A DNA stretch of 64,000 nt from Rubrivirga litoralis (GTDB lineage: Bacteria; Bacteroidota; Rhodothermia; Rhodothermales; Rubricoccaceae). The notes beneath the pieces were generated by a model. It did not search any database. It had not been told where the DNA came from and worked only from the letters and a program-made list of their open reading frames with translations. The translations under genes and the position numbers were made by a program. Below are positions 32,773-41,650 of this stretch, in pieces; the stretch's first letter is position 1, and each line of letters starts with the position of its first letter. The DNA is taken from contig NZ_JAVRHT010000012.1 of assembly GCF_031846415.1 (NCBI RefSeq), positions 29,590 to 93,589 on the forward strand, in the 5' to 3' direction.

Positions 32773-35700
32773 ATGTCTGGAGCTCTCGCCAAAGCGTTCG
32801 ATGTCGTGTCCGGCTCCATCGCTAGCCAGGCGGTGGACGAGATCAAGCGGCGTGCGGCGACGTCGGAATACGCCCGCCAGGTTCGGGAAGCTCTCGGGGT
32901 CGACACGTCGAATGAGGCGACGAAGGATCTCATCAACCTGGCATTGACCGCTGCCTCGGACGGAACCGGAGCCGACGCTGCCCTGGTCCGCCGATTCGCG
33001 CGTCACGAGGGGAACTCGTCCGCCATCGTCTCGATGATCGCGGACCCCGAGGCAGTCCCAACGTTCAGCGTGTCAATGGCACGTGGTCCCCAGGAGCGGA
33101 AGCGGCTAGAGTTGGTCGAGGTCCAACTCCGGGCGACCCTCGAACGTGCGCTCGATGACCAGACCTCCCCCGAGGTTCGCCGGTTGCAGGGCCGGGTGGA
33201 GTCGGCCCGGGATGACATCCTGCGTGACGTCGGCGCTCAACGCGGGGAGGCCCGAGAGAGCTTCAGCCGGATCGAGGACAAGCTGAGTGCGCTCCACGAT
33301 GCCGTCACGAGCACGGCCGGAGGGTTGGTGCCAGCCAACGGCGACACCGGGGCACCGGATGCGGGGGAGCCCGTGGCCGCAGCCGAGGAGGCGTTCGAGG
33401 ACGGTCGGCACGTGGACGCCGCGCGGCTATCACATGAGGTTCTTGAGCGAGACGGTGAGGCCAATGCCGAAGTCTTGAGGCGCGCCCACAATGTGCTCGC
33501 GCGCGTGGCGCTAGCCGACCCGCACACGTCGAAGGACGCCCTCCCCCACCTGAAGGCGGTGCTCCGCTACTGGTCGGGGACGGAGGAGGGACGCCTGGTG
33601 AACCGGTCGCTCGTTTACCTGCTGGGCGATGATCCTGAGGCGGCCCTCCGCGAGGCTGAGGCCGCGCTTGCACTTGACCCCGAGAGCGGTCCGGCCCGGA
33701 GCGCGAGGGCGAACGCGCTTTCGCTGCTCGGTCGGCCTGACGAAGCTGCTGGTCTGTACGATGGGGAGACAGCGGAGGAACTCGGCGCCCGGTCGTGGTT
33801 CTTGCGCATGGCCCACCGCTACGCCGAGGCCCGCGACGCGGCACGGCGCGCTACCGACGTGGGAGCCGGGCCGGAGCTCGTCCTGCCAACGGTGGTGTTT
33901 GCGGAGTCGACGGTGCTGGACCTTGCTGCGGCGTACGGCTACGGGCCGGACGGGGGGACCGATGACGACCGGGCGCTCCTGGAGGAGACCGACGCCCTGG
34001 CGACGAGCGCGCTCGCCGTGCTGGGCGACCAACGGCCGTCGACGCGGGCGGATCTCCTGCTCTACCGGGCAACAGTCCGGGACTGGCTGGGACGGGGTGG
34101 GGTGCTGGAGGACTTGCAAGAGGCCGTGGACTTGGAACCCGAGAACGACCGGGTCATCCGGAACCTCATCGTCAAGTTGATGGAGACCGGCGAGACGGTG
34201 GAGGCGGCCGACTGGGGCAGGCGACTCCTAGACCTGGACGGCTCGGTCGAGGCCGTCCGGTTGGCGGCGTCGGCGGCGCTGGCCGACGGGCGGACCGACA
34301 AGGGCGTCCGCGCGCTTGAGGCGGTAGGGTCGGACCCGGAGTCGTCGCCGGAGGCGTCCGAAGCTGCGATCCAGCTCGCAGACGCCTACGCAAACGCGCT
34401 GCAGACAACGAAGGCGGAGGCCGTACTCGACCGCGTCGAGGCCGCCGACCTCGTGCCCTTTGGGGTCGCGCTCGCGCGGGCACGCCACGCCATGCGTGGG
34501 GGACAGCGTGCGAGGGCTGTCGCAGAGCTGGAGTCGGTCGTGGAGACCTCTTGCCCCGAGATCACGAGTGCGAACGACGAGCCCGGACGGCGGGCACGGG
34601 GCCGCTGGAGGGGTGCGCACCTGTTCTTGAGCGAGTTCCTGTTCGAGGACGGAGCGTTCGACCGGGTCGTCCGCCTGGTGGCCCCGTTCGACGATCCCAA
34701 CGACCCGGACCGTCACACGCTCCGGCGAGCCGCCGCACTGCTCAACCTCGGTCGGTACGGGGAATGCCTCGGGCTGTGCGAGCAAGCGCTGGCTGCGGCG
34801 AACGACTCACGCCTGAACCTGGAGTTTGAGTCGGTCGCCGCAGCCGTGTCGGTCAACCTGGAGGCCTTCGTCGATGCCGTCGAACGGTACGACCGGGTCC
34901 TTCCAGGGCACCCCGAGCGGACGAAGGATCTGGTCGCCTATGGGCAGGCCCTGTTGCGGCTGGGGTTGCCCGACCGAGCGCTCGACGCGCTCCGCTTGGC
35001 CGAGGCGCGGGTCGCCAACGACCCCTACCGGCTGGCCGTGGTCGGGGGAGCCTACGCCGACGCCGGAGACCTGGGGCGAGCGCTCGACCTGTCGTACCGG
35101 GCGCTGGAGTTGGCCTTCGACGATGAGCGGTTCCACCGCCAGTTCGCCGGGCTCTTCCTCTTCCACGGCGACGAGATCGCGGCGGCCGGTCCGCTCGACG
35201 GAAAGTACCTCGACCAGTTCCACGACATCCTGCACCACCACGCCGAGCGGTTCCCCGAGGCCGAGCCGTTCGTGTGGCTCGAGAAGATCCCCGAAGACCC
35301 TGACGAGCTCGCGGGATTCATGATCGACCTCGTCCGGCCTCGCCACGAGGGGATGCGGAACGTCCGGGCGAAGCTGTTCACTGGCGGCCAGGCCCCGCTG
35401 GGAGCTGTCGCGTCGCTGATCGGCAGGAACGTCCTCGAAGCGTGGGGGGCGACGGTCGCCAACCCGGAGGCCGGCCGCGCCGCGTACCCGGGCCACCCCA
35501 CCTTGCGCGAGCGGTCGAACGAGGTGGCAGAGCGTACAGACGTGGTCGTCGCCGACTCGTCCGCGCTCGTGACTCTCTACGAGTTGGGTGTGCTCCGGGA
35601 GGCCGTCGCTACGTTCGACGAAGTGCTCGTCCCCCAAGCATTCGTCGACGAGCTGAGGCACGCGCTGGACAAGGATCAGCCGTCAAGCGACGGTAAGAAG

Positions 35701-36510
35701 CGCACGATGGGGCTGGGTGAGGACGGCGAGACGCTGGTCCTCACCGAGACCGCTTCTGACGTCGTCAAACGGGAGCGGGCTCACCTTCAAGGGCTCTACG
35801 ATCTCGTCACAGCGTTCCCGCTCGATCCGGACAGACGCGCGGTTCGGATCATCGGCTGGACGCCCGACCGGGAGCGGGCGGCGGCCGAGGGGCGTCCGGA
35901 CGAGTTCGAGGACGTGTTCGGGCCGTCCGCCGCTGAGGCCGCTTATGAAGCCGAGGCCAGAGATGTGCCGCTTCTTTCGGACGGGATGCTCCTGAGAGGC
36001 CAGGCGGAGAAAGTGGGGACAGCGACGACCGACTCGTATGCCGTCCTCGTACGCCTACGCGAGACCGGCGCGGTCTCCGATTCTGTGTTCGACGGCCTCC
36101 TGTTGAGACTCGTCGGGTGGGGGTACCGCTATGTCTCGCTGTCGTCGGGGACGCTGGCGCGCGCCATCGAGCGCGAGCGCGGGTTGCTCACCTCGCGGTC
36201 CCGAGCGCCGTTCGATTACTTGACTCGGGAGGGGACGACCGCCGAGAGCGCCGGCATTGTGCTGGGCTCATTCGTGGTCTGGCTTTGGCGATCAGAGTTG
36301 GGAGGGCCATTGCCAACAGAAACGGTGCGGCGACAGTGGACAGCCGTCGCCTTCGAGACGCTAGCGTGCATCTCGACGGCAGACCAGGCATTGAAGGTGT
36401 TCGGCCGGGTTAGCGGCCTGTGCATCAACGGGACGCTGGACTGGCGCGGCTTCCGAGACTTCAAAGGCGGGTTGATGGACGCAGCGATCGAGCTAGGCCT
36501 CGAGCTCTGA
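32773..36510 (+). CDS. Large TPR-repeat protein with C-terminal PIN-like domain
   Basis: A 1245-residue soluble protein. Residues 1-190 look helical and include an Arg/Glu-rich coiled coil. From about 200 to 825 it is built of TPR-like repeats (for example PEAALREAEAALALDPESGP near 290-310 and LGRALDLSYRALELAFDDER near 770-790). From about 915 the PIN-like part starts with TDVVVADSSALVTLYELGVL, followed by VLVPQAFVDELRHAL, VPLLSDGMLL and later DSYAVLVRLRETG. This pattern suits a PIN ribonuclease, with Asp in DSSAL and other acids in place. It may be an RNA-cleaving defence effector with a TPR sensor; that is inference. The ATG at 32773 is preferred to 32680. Confidence 0.75.
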   Translation: MSGALAKAFDVVSGSIASQAVDEIKRRAATSEYARQVREALGVDTSNEATKDLINLALTAASDGTGADAALVRRFARHEGNSSAIVSMIADPEAVPTFSVSMARGPQERKRLELVEVQLRATLERALDDQTSPEVRRLQGRVESARDDILRDVGAQRGEARESFSRIEDKLSALHDAVTSTAGGLVPANGDTGAPDAGEPVAAAEEAFEDGRHVDAARLSHEVLERDGEANAEVLRRAHNVLARVALADPHTSKDALPHLKAVLRYWSGTEEGRLVNRSLVYLLGDDPEAALREAEAALALDPESGPARSARANALSLLGRPDEAAGLYDGETAEELGARSWFLRMAHRYAEARDAARRATDVGAGPELVLPTVVFAESTVLDLAAAYGYGPDGGTDDDRALLEETDALATSALAVLGDQRPSTRADLLLYRATVRDWLGRGGVLEDLQEAVDLEPENDRVIRNLIVKLMETGETVEAADWGRRLLDLDGSVEAVRLAASAALADGRTDKGVRALEAVGSDPESSPEASEAAIQLADAYANALQTTKAEAVLDRVEAADLVPFGVALARARHAMRGGQRARAVAELESVVETSCPEITSANDEPGRRARGRWRGAHLFLSEFLFEDGAFDRVVRLVAPFDDPNDPDRHTLRRAAALLNLGRYGECLGLCEQALAAANDSRLNLEFESVAAAVSVNLEAFVDAVERYDRVLPGHPERTKDLVAYGQALLRLGLPDRALDALRLAEARVANDPYRLAVVGGAYADAGDLGRALDLSYRALELAFDDERFHRQFAGLFLFHGDEIAAAGPLDGKYLDQFHDILHHHAERFPEAEPFVWLEKIPEDPDELAGFMIDLVRPRHEGMRNVRAKLFTGGQAPLGAVASLIGRNVLEAWGATVANPEAGRAAYPGHPTLRERSNEVAERTDVVVADSSALVTLYELGVLREAVATFDEVLVPQAFVDELRHALDKDQPSSDGKKRTMGLGEDGETLVLTETASDVVKRERAHLQGLYDLVTAFPLDPDRRAVRIIGWTPDRERAAAEGRPDEFEDVFGPSAAEAAYEAEARDVPLLSDGMLLRGQAEKVGTATTDSYAVLVRLRETGAVSDSVFDGLLLRLVGWGYRYVSLSSGTLARAIERERGLLTSRSRAPFDYLTREGTTAESAGIVLGSFVVWLWRSELGGPLPTETVRRQWTAVAFETLACISTADQALKVFGRVSGLCINGTLDWRGFRDFKGGLMDAAIELGLEL

Positions 36511-36695
36511 GCCCGGGCGCCCTGACCCACCGCCTGACGAGATGACGGGCACCGTGGCCCGAGCATGAAGAGATCGTCGAACCACCCGTCAGCGTGGCAG
36601 CAGTAGCACAGAATGCGAGCTGTCGTGCGGTTGTGGCAGCAGGACACGACAGTCGCCAGTAGACGACCTGTTCGTCAACGTAGTGATCCCGAGTC
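36511..36695. other. Intergenic/decayed region after the TPR-PIN gene
   Basis: No complete gene seen. A plus-strand frame through about 36665-36738 reads DLFVNVVIPSLALTAPDNAP and then stops, close to the start of the following short ORF in another frame, so this may be the 5' part of a frameshifted gene. Confidence 0.3.
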
Positions 36696-37091
36696 TTGCG
36701 CTCACGGCCCCGGACAACGCGCCGACCGTCGAGGTCGCCTGATCGGGCCGCGACTACGGTCCACTGGCGGCCGAGGGACTGGAACGACGCGCTTAGGCTC
36801 CGCATCCAGGAAGCGGGCGCTCGGTTCTTAAACCTCACCTGGAAAGGGCGGCTCTTGGGCTCGGTGGCGTCGACGCAGAAGGCGCCGCTCCAGTTCTACC
36901 TCAAAGACCCCGGCGGACTACTCGACTGGCTGCCCGAACGGGTGCGGCCGTTCGTGTCAGAGGTGAGGCACGGGCACTACGGGGTCGGCTCGCTCCGGGT
37001 GGACCTGTGGAAAGTGGCCCACGGCGACGACGCGCCAGGCGTACTGCGCGACCTCCTCCGGGCGGTCACGACGGCACCAGAGCCCGCGTAG
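36696..37091 (+). CDS. Hypothetical protein, 131 aa, start uncertain
   Basis: The credible part is the C-terminal 95 residues: LRIQEAGARFLNLTWKGRLL near residues 33-52, APLQFYLKDPGGLLDWLPER and FVSEVRHGHYGVGSLRVDLW, with good plasmid-like codon use. The first 25 residues after the TTG start are Arg/Pro-rich and look like an out-of-frame read, so the true start may be lost. I do not recognise the family. It converges with the SprT-like gene, with only 9 bp between stops. Confidence 0.45.
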   Translation: MRSRPRTTRRPSRSPDRAATTVHWRPRDWNDALRLRIQEAGARFLNLTWKGRLLGSVASTQKAPLQFYLKDPGGLLDWLPERVRPFVSEVRHGHYGVGSLRVDLWKVAHGDDAPGVLRDLLRAVTTAPEPA

Positions 37092-37100
37092 CTGCCGGGG

Positions 37101-37796
37101 TCAGGCGAAGCGGAGGCGGAAGCGTTCGTCGTAGCGCCCGCCCGCGTGGCGAGCGCAGCACGCGGCGCAGGCGGTCTTGCGCGTGGGGCGCCTGGCGCGG
37201 CGGGTGGCGGCGCCGCAGCCGGGGCAGGTAGCGACGACGCCCGCCGTGCCGCCGTACGGACCGCGCTCGGGTCCACCCTGCCAGACGATGCGTCCGGTCG
37301 GCCGGTGGACGACGCGGAGGTAGGTGGGGCGCCCGGGCCGCGAGCACGTCGGGCAGACGTGGGCGCGGACGGGCTCGCGGTAGAGGTCCCGGACAGGACC
37401 GCACGACGGGCACGCGGCGCCGTACGGCGCGGCGGGGTCCGTGGGGACGTCGCCCGTGAAGCACCGCTCGGGGGCGGCCCCACAGCGCCGGGCGAGCGCC
37501 TTCCAGGTCCGGTCGTGGGCGCGTCGGCCGCGACGGCTCGGGTTTAACTCGTGGTCGAGCGCGTGGGCGATCTCATGTCGGACGGTGTCCTCGACCTCCG
37601 CTTCTGGGAGCGTGCGAGAGAGGTGAGCGGACAGCGTGATCCGCTTGGTCGCCGGTCGGCAGACGCCGAGCCGAGTCCGGGCGCGGTCGAACCCGAAGGT
37701 CCAACCACGCGCCGTGAGCGAGGCGCCGATCAGCTCGCGCCCTAGCTCGTCGAAGAGCCGGAGCGCGAGGGCGCGCGTGTGAGATTGAGTAGGCAT
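37101..37796 (-). CDS. SprT-like zinc metalloprotease-domain protein
   Basis: A 231-residue SprT-domain protein. The metal site is the HExxH motif in RHEIAHALDH near residues 74-83. A C-terminal zinc-ribbon-like region contains several CxxC pairs (CPSCGPV near 130, CPTCSRPG, CPGCGA and CAACCARH). SprT/Spartan proteins cleave DNA-protein crosslinks, and such genes are frequent on plasmids of this kind. The ATG at 37796 begins the domain (MPTQSHTRALALRLF); upstream frame is not conserved. A perfect hairpin lies 18-45 bp upstream of the start. Confidence 0.85.
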   Translation of the reverse strand: MPTQSHTRALALRLFDELGRELIGASLTARGWTFGFDRARTRLGVCRPATKRITLSAHLSRTLPEAEVEDTVRHEIAHALDHELNPSRRGRRAHDRTWKALARRCGAAPERCFTGDVPTDPAAPYGAACPSCGPVRDLYREPVRAHVCPTCSRPGRPTYLRVVHRPTGRIVWQGGPERGPYGGTAGVVATCPGCGAATRRARRPTRKTACAACCARHAGGRYDERFRLRFA

Positions 37797-37813
37797 GGGG
37801 TCGTGGGAAGTTC

Positions 37814-37841
37814 GGGCGGGCCACCGTGCGGCGGCCCGCCC
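37814..37841. promoter_or_regulatory. Perfect GC hairpin upstream of the sprT-like gene
   Basis: GGGCGGGCC (37814-37822) and GGCCCGCCC (37833-37841) form a 9-bp stem with a 10-base loop, between the preceding stop and the start at 37796. No T-tract. Confidence 0.5.
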
Positions 37842-37870
37842 GGAGGGATCGGGCAGTGGTCTGGGTGGGC

Positions 37871-38176
37871 TCAGTACTCGGAGGGGAGCAATACCGTGGT
37901 CGCCGAGCGGTCGGCCTCGGTGATGATCCACAAGCGGCCCCCGGCCGTCTCGTAGGCCGAGAGCACGCGGGCGCCGTGCTCGACGGCGTGGTCGTTGGCC
38001 TGGGCGTCGTGGTCGGAGACGGCGCCCCAGTCCCCGTCCCGGTGACGGTGCAAGAGCCCGACGACATCGAGCCCGTGGGCGCGGGCGGCGTCGAGGGCGC
38101 CGGGCGTGGCGACGACGTGGCCGAGCGGGAGTCGAATCGTCCGGGTGCGTGTCTCCGGGGTGGCAGGTGCGTTCAT
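37871..38176 (-). CDS. Conserved plasmid protein, 101 aa
   Basis: A 101-residue protein from a family common on plasmids of many bacteria: LPLGHVVATPGALDAARAHG near residues 16-35, LLHRHRDGDWGAVSDHDAQA near 41-60 and a strongly conserved end, LWIITEADRSATTVLLPSEY. Its role is unknown, although it is often annotated by proximity as associated with restriction or plasmid maintenance genes. All family motifs are intact. It lies between the RadC-like and SprT-like genes on the same strand. Confidence 0.75.
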   Translation of the reverse strand: MNAPATPETRTRTIRLPLGHVVATPGALDAARAHGLDVVGLLHRHRDGDWGAVSDHDAQANDHAVEHGARVLSAYETAGGRLWIITEADRSATTVLLPSEY

Positions 38177-38198
38177 GGCATCGGTCTGGTTGTGTAGT

Positions 38199-38249
38199 GG
38201 GTCCCCCGTCGTGGGGGCTCGCCCCCCGCGCCCCCGCGCCGGGGGACCC
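38199..38249. promoter_or_regulatory. Perfect 10-bp stem upstream of the 101-aa gene
   Basis: GGGTCCCCCG (38199-38208) and CGGGGGACCC (38240-38249) are exact inverted copies with a 31-base GC-rich spacer, 22 bp before the start at 38176 and just after the RadC-like stop at 38281. Confidence 0.5.
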
Positions 38250-38280
38250 CGACCGGCACTGTCCTGGACTCCCCCACCGG

Positions 38281-39078
38281 CTACATCAGCCCCCGCTCGG
38301 CCAGGCTCGTGTGCCCGTGGTCCGTGATGATGAGGTGGTCGTGGACTGGGATGCCCATGACCTTCCCCGCCTCGACCAACTGGCGCGTGACGGCGACGTC
38401 CTCGCGGCTGGGCTCCGGATTGCCCGAGGGGTGGTTGTGCGCCAAGAGCACGGCCGCCGCGTTCGCCAGCACCGCCGCCTTGAACACCTGTCTCGGCTCG
38501 ACGATCGACGCCGCCAGCCCGCCCACGCTAGCCACGTGTAAACCCGTTAGCGTATTTGCAGTATCCAAAAATGCGACGACGAACTCCTCCCGGTCGCGGT
38601 CGGCGAAGTACTCCGCGAGGACAACCGCCGCGTCGGCGGGCGAGCGGACCTGGTCCCTCGTCGGGAACGTGAACGTCCGCTCGCGGACCAACCGGGTGGT
38701 GTAGAGCGGGACGCCCGAGAACAGGGCGTCCCGGTAGGCCACATGCACGTCGGGCTGGCGTAGGACTCCGGCGGGCTCCCGAACGACGGATTGAGGGTTT
38801 CCCGCCGAAGACTCAGCAACAGAGCCGTACAGCACGGTCTGCCGGGCGAACCACGGCGCGTCGGTCTCGACGCGGCGGAGACGCCCGCGGAGGCTGAGCC
38901 GCCGGGCGTGGTACCGCTCGCGGCGGTCGAGTGCGGGCTGGGGCACGGCGGGCTCGCCGCCCACGCGGTCCCCGCCCTCGGGCATCTTGGCCTCGATGTC
39001 GCGGAGCACGCGGAGGTTCAGGGCGGTCAGGCCGCTCGGCGTCGTGGGACGCGCGGCATCAGAGTTTCGGATTGCCAT
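38281..39078 (-). CDS. RadC-like JAB-domain protein
   Basis: A 265-residue protein whose C-terminal half is the RadC/JAMM domain. It contains RDREEFVVAFLDTANTLTGL near residues 158-177, VFKAAVLANAAAVLLAHNHP near 193-212 and SGNPEPSREDV. The HNHPSGN...S..D pattern supplies the two His and one Asp metal ligands. The N-terminal 120 residues are variable. RadC-type proteins are abundant on mobile elements, their function unclear. I choose the ATG at 39078; the open frame further upstream is antisense-like. Confidence 0.85.
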   Translation of the reverse strand: MAIRNSDAARPTTPSGLTALNLRVLRDIEAKMPEGGDRVGGEPAVPQPALDRRERYHARRLSLRGRLRRVETDAPWFARQTVLYGSVAESSAGNPQSVVREPAGVLRQPDVHVAYRDALFSGVPLYTTRLVRERTFTFPTRDQVRSPADAAVVLAEYFADRDREEFVVAFLDTANTLTGLHVASVGGLAASIVEPRQVFKAAVLANAAAVLLAHNHPSGNPEPSREDVAVTRQLVEAGKVMGIPVHDHLIITDHGHTSLAERGLM

Positions 39079-39124
39079 TGGATCGAAGGCATCGCTCCAC
39101 ACGGTCACACCTCGGCCGTGGTGG

Positions 39125-39170
39125 GAGCGCCCCCGTCGGCCGACGCGCCAAGCGGTCGGCGGGGGCGCTC
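39125..39170. promoter_or_regulatory. Long GC hairpin upstream of the radC-like gene
   Basis: GAGCGCCCCCG (39125-39135) and CGGGGGCGCTC (39160-39170) pair exactly, with an inner CCGAC/GTCGG stem. It lies 47 bp upstream of the start at 39078. Confidence 0.5.
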
Positions 39171-39220
39171 GTCCCCCTGCGTCTCCGGTCTCCTTCTGTC
39201 TCATCCTCCTGGCTGTTGCG

Positions 39221-39259
39221 GCAAAAAGAAAGCCCGGTGACCCCGTGGGCCACCGGGCT
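39221..39259 (-). terminator. Rho-independent terminator of the 229-aa gene
   Basis: On the minus strand AGCCCGGTG and CACCGGGCT form a 9-bp stem with an 11-base loop followed by TTCTTTTTGC. It lies 20 bp after the stop at 39279. This is the only hairpin in the block with a clear T-tract. Confidence 0.75.
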
Positions 39260-39278
39260 GTTGCCCTCTCGGCTTGGG

Positions 39279-39965
39279 CTACTCGTCGTCCCAGTCGGTC
39301 TCGCCGTAGGCGTCGGTGCCGTAGAGGAACTCGCCGTAGCCCGCCCCCGGCGCCACCGTGTCCCGGTAGCTCGCCCGGTACGCGTACGGGCTCTCCTCGG
39401 CCACCGCGTGGGCCTCGGCCCAGGCCTTCCGGTCGTCGGCCCAGTCGAGCCAGGCCGCCGCCGCCTGGTGCGCCCGGCTGACCGCGACGTGGACTTGCGT
39501 GTCCTGGCCTCCGGTGACGTGGTACCGGAGGACGGTGCCAGTGCCGTAGGCGTCGGACTCCAGCCGGATCAGAGGGGCGACCCACAGGGCGTCCTCCGGC
39601 GGGAGCTTGCCCAGCAGGTGCTTCTCGGTGTGCGTGCCGGTCCGGTCGGCCACTTCGAGGAACAGGTGGACCTCGTCGGCCGAGGGGTCGTCGGGATCGA
39701 CCTGGGCGATCCGGGCCACGAGCTCCGGGTACTTGTCTCCGGCTTCGGCCCGAGCGGCGAGCCGTGCGAGCCCCGCGGCCTCGCAGTCTTGCAAGAGCGA
39801 CGGGAGGATGAGGCTCTTCGCGCGGAGTCCGAAGCTGGCTCTCAGGGCGTCCTCCTTCATGAGGTGCGGATGGAACTGGGGGCACGACGTGCGCCGGAGC
39901 CAGCACGCGAAGCGGTACCAGGTTCGAGCTTGAGCGTAGTGCGGACGAGAGTAAGTGCGGATCAT
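39279..39965 (-). CDS. Hypothetical protein, 228 aa
   Basis: An unrecognised soluble protein. The N-terminus has a Trp/Cys-containing segment (ARTWYRFACWLRRTSCPQFH near residues 13-32), the middle is Ala/Leu helical and acidic, and the C-terminus is rich in Tyr, Ala and Asp (YGEFLYGTDAYGETDWDDE). No membrane segment or signal peptide. It is one of several unknown same-strand genes in this backbone block. Start at the ATG at 39965 (MIRTYSRPHY); an ATG 11 codons upstream is possible. Confidence 0.6.
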   Translation of the reverse strand: MIRTYSRPHYAQARTWYRFACWLRRTSCPQFHPHLMKEDALRASFGLRAKSLILPSLLQDCEAAGLARLAARAEAGDKYPELVARIAQVDPDDPSADEVHLFLEVADRTGTHTEKHLLGKLPPEDALWVAPLIRLESDAYGTGTVLRYHVTGGQDTQVHVAVSRAHQAAAAWLDWADDRKAWAEAHAVAEESPYAYRASYRDTVAPGAGYGEFLYGTDAYGETDWDDE

Positions 39966-40381
39966 AACAGGGCCTCTTGGAGGGCTCGTGAGAGCCACTG
40001 CGCCCAGGGGACCCGAGTGGTCCCCGCAGCCAGCGGCTTAAAAAGCCAGCAGGCGTAAGGCCGGACTACGGGGTCAAAGGGCCGTCCACGGCCCGAGGTG
40101 GAGCGCCCCCGCGCGGAGCGACCGTCGGGGAAATCGGTCGGCCGATTTCCTCGTCGCAGCGCGAGCACGGGGCGAACGACCTTGACGCTGTCCGGCCGTC
40201 GCCTAGATTGTTAGAAACCGCTGCCAACACCCCGCCCCCCCTCCTGCCGGTGCGCGCCGAGCGGACCGGCAGGGAGACCCGTCGGCGCCCAGGCGCCGTC
40301 CGTCCCTGCATCTTGGCGCCTCTCCGCGCCGCCCACGCACCGCGACGGCGGCACGTAGGCGACGCGGGAAGCCTCTGGCGA
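39966..40381. other. 416-bp structured intergenic region
   Basis: No protein gene seen. It contains a perfect 9-bp inverted repeat at 40129-40150 (GGAAATCGG/CCGATTTCC, 4-base loop) and two strong stems at 40244-40272 (CTGCCGGT/ACCGGCAG) and 40283-40298 (CGGCGCC/GGCGCCG). A plus-strand TTGACG at 40182-40187 is followed 16 bp later by TAGATT at 40204. The two stems lie just downstream of that promoter-like pair, so a small structured RNA transcribed rightward is possible. Confidence 0.4.
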
Positions 40382-41548
40382 TCAGCCGCTTGTCTGGGCG
40401 CACCGATCCTCGTAGAACTCGTGGTAGCAGAACGCTGCGATCCGTCGGAGGTCGGCGTCGCGGAACGTGTTCCAGGCGTCCGGCGAGAGCCCGGACCCGG
40501 CCGCGCTCAGCGCCGCGCTCGCCTGGAAATCTTTGAAGAGCCGAGCCGCGATGTGGAGGTCGGGGTCCCTCTGATACGGCTCGGTGAGCCTACCCCGCAT
40601 CCAGTCGTGGAGGTCGTCCACCTGCCGCTCGGTCAGCCGCTGAGCCGCGTCGAGGCAGGCGTGGTGCCGAACCACGCGCCGGGTGTGGTCCAGCATCTCG
40701 GCCTTTCTCATCGACGAGTAAAAGCGGTCCCCGAACTGCGCCCACAGCCCGACTCCGAAGCGGTCGACGACGGCCGCCAGCTTCGCCTTGGTGAGTCCCG
40801 GCAGTAAAGTCCACACGGCGTCGAGACGGACGTCTGGGAGGTCGAAGCCCGGCGTCTCAGCCACCGTGTCCCCGAGGGGAGCCTCTGGCGCGACCTCCGC
40901 CGCATCGGCTCCTGAGGCGGGGGTCACGCTCAGCGCGACCGCGAGCGGTGCGGCGAGACCGTCTCCCGACACGAGAGCAACCGCGTCCGCGCTCGGGTCG
41001 TCGTCCAGGAGTCCGATCTCGGCCGCGAGACGACGGGCCTCGGCCCAGATGTGCCGGTGGGAGATGCCCCGCTTCGAGAGCACGCGCCGCTGGCGCTCGC
41101 CGTAGCCCGCCGCCGACGAATCGACCTCGCGGTCGCAGAGCGCGAGGAAGTCGGCCTTGGTGCGGAGGCGGTGGAAGATGCCGGGGCACCGACGCGCCTC
41201 GTGGAGCTGGCGGAAGGCCTCGAGGACGCGCCACTCTCGTGCGAAGCGCCGGAGGCGCGTGCTCGTGCGATCTCGAATGCGTGCGTCGTCGGGCTTCTCG
41301 CGGAGCCGCTCTGCGAGGGACTCGGCCGCTTCGCGCGTCTCGTCGGCCCACGCCGCGAGACGCTCGGCCGTCCGCGCGTTCCGGCCCGTGACGCGCGTCG
41401 GGAACGGGTCATCCGGGAGCACCGGCGTCTGGAACGCGAGGGCGACGTCGGCCAGGAGACGACGTTTCGCCTCGGTTCTCTGTTCGGGTGTAGGACGCGA
41501 GACGTGAGGGCTCGCGTCCTCTGCTGGGTTCGTTTGGAGGGTAGGCAT
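40382..41548 (-). CDS. Hypothetical protein, 388 aa
   Basis: An unrecognised, mostly helical soluble protein. An N-terminal helical region (about residues 15-150) contains RRLLADVALAFQTPVLPDD and FRQLHEARRCPGIFHRLRTK. A central Ala/Pro-rich linker follows (about 195-245), and the C-terminal domain has VWTLLPGLTKAKLAAVVDRF and a Cys- and Tyr-containing end. The LPGLT.AKL motif recalls helix-hairpin-type DNA-binding elements, but this is weak. The start could be 7 or more codons upstream; I use the ATG at 41548. Confidence 0.6.
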   Translation of the reverse strand: MPTLQTNPAEDASPHVSRPTPEQRTEAKRRLLADVALAFQTPVLPDDPFPTRVTGRNARTAERLAAWADETREAAESLAERLREKPDDARIRDRTSTRLRRFAREWRVLEAFRQLHEARRCPGIFHRLRTKADFLALCDREVDSSAAGYGERQRRVLSKRGISHRHIWAEARRLAAEIGLLDDDPSADAVALVSGDGLAAPLAVALSVTPASGADAAEVAPEAPLGDTVAETPGFDLPDVRLDAVWTLLPGLTKAKLAAVVDRFGVGLWAQFGDRFYSSMRKAEMLDHTRRVVRHHACLDAAQRLTERQVDDLHDWMRGRLTEPYQRDPDLHIAARLFKDFQASAALSAAGSGLSPDAWNTFRDADLRRIAAFCYHEFYEDRCAQTSG

Positions 41549-41587
41549 GGGAAGACAGGGGTTGGGGTTCATCGCGGCGTCCGGCCG

Positions 41588-41633
41588 GGTGCCGGGGCCG
41601 CTCCTCGCCTTCCGGGGAGCGTCCACCGGCACC
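41588..41633. promoter_or_regulatory. Nested GC hairpin between two backbone genes
   Basis: The outer stem is GGTGCCGG/CCGGCACC (41588-41595 with 41626-41633) and the inner stem GCTCC/GGAGC. The 18-mer GTGCCGGGGCCGCTCCTC here recurs exactly at 43377-43394 in another hairpin. Confidence 0.5.
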
Positions 41634-41650
41634 GAGCGCCGGTCGCAGTC

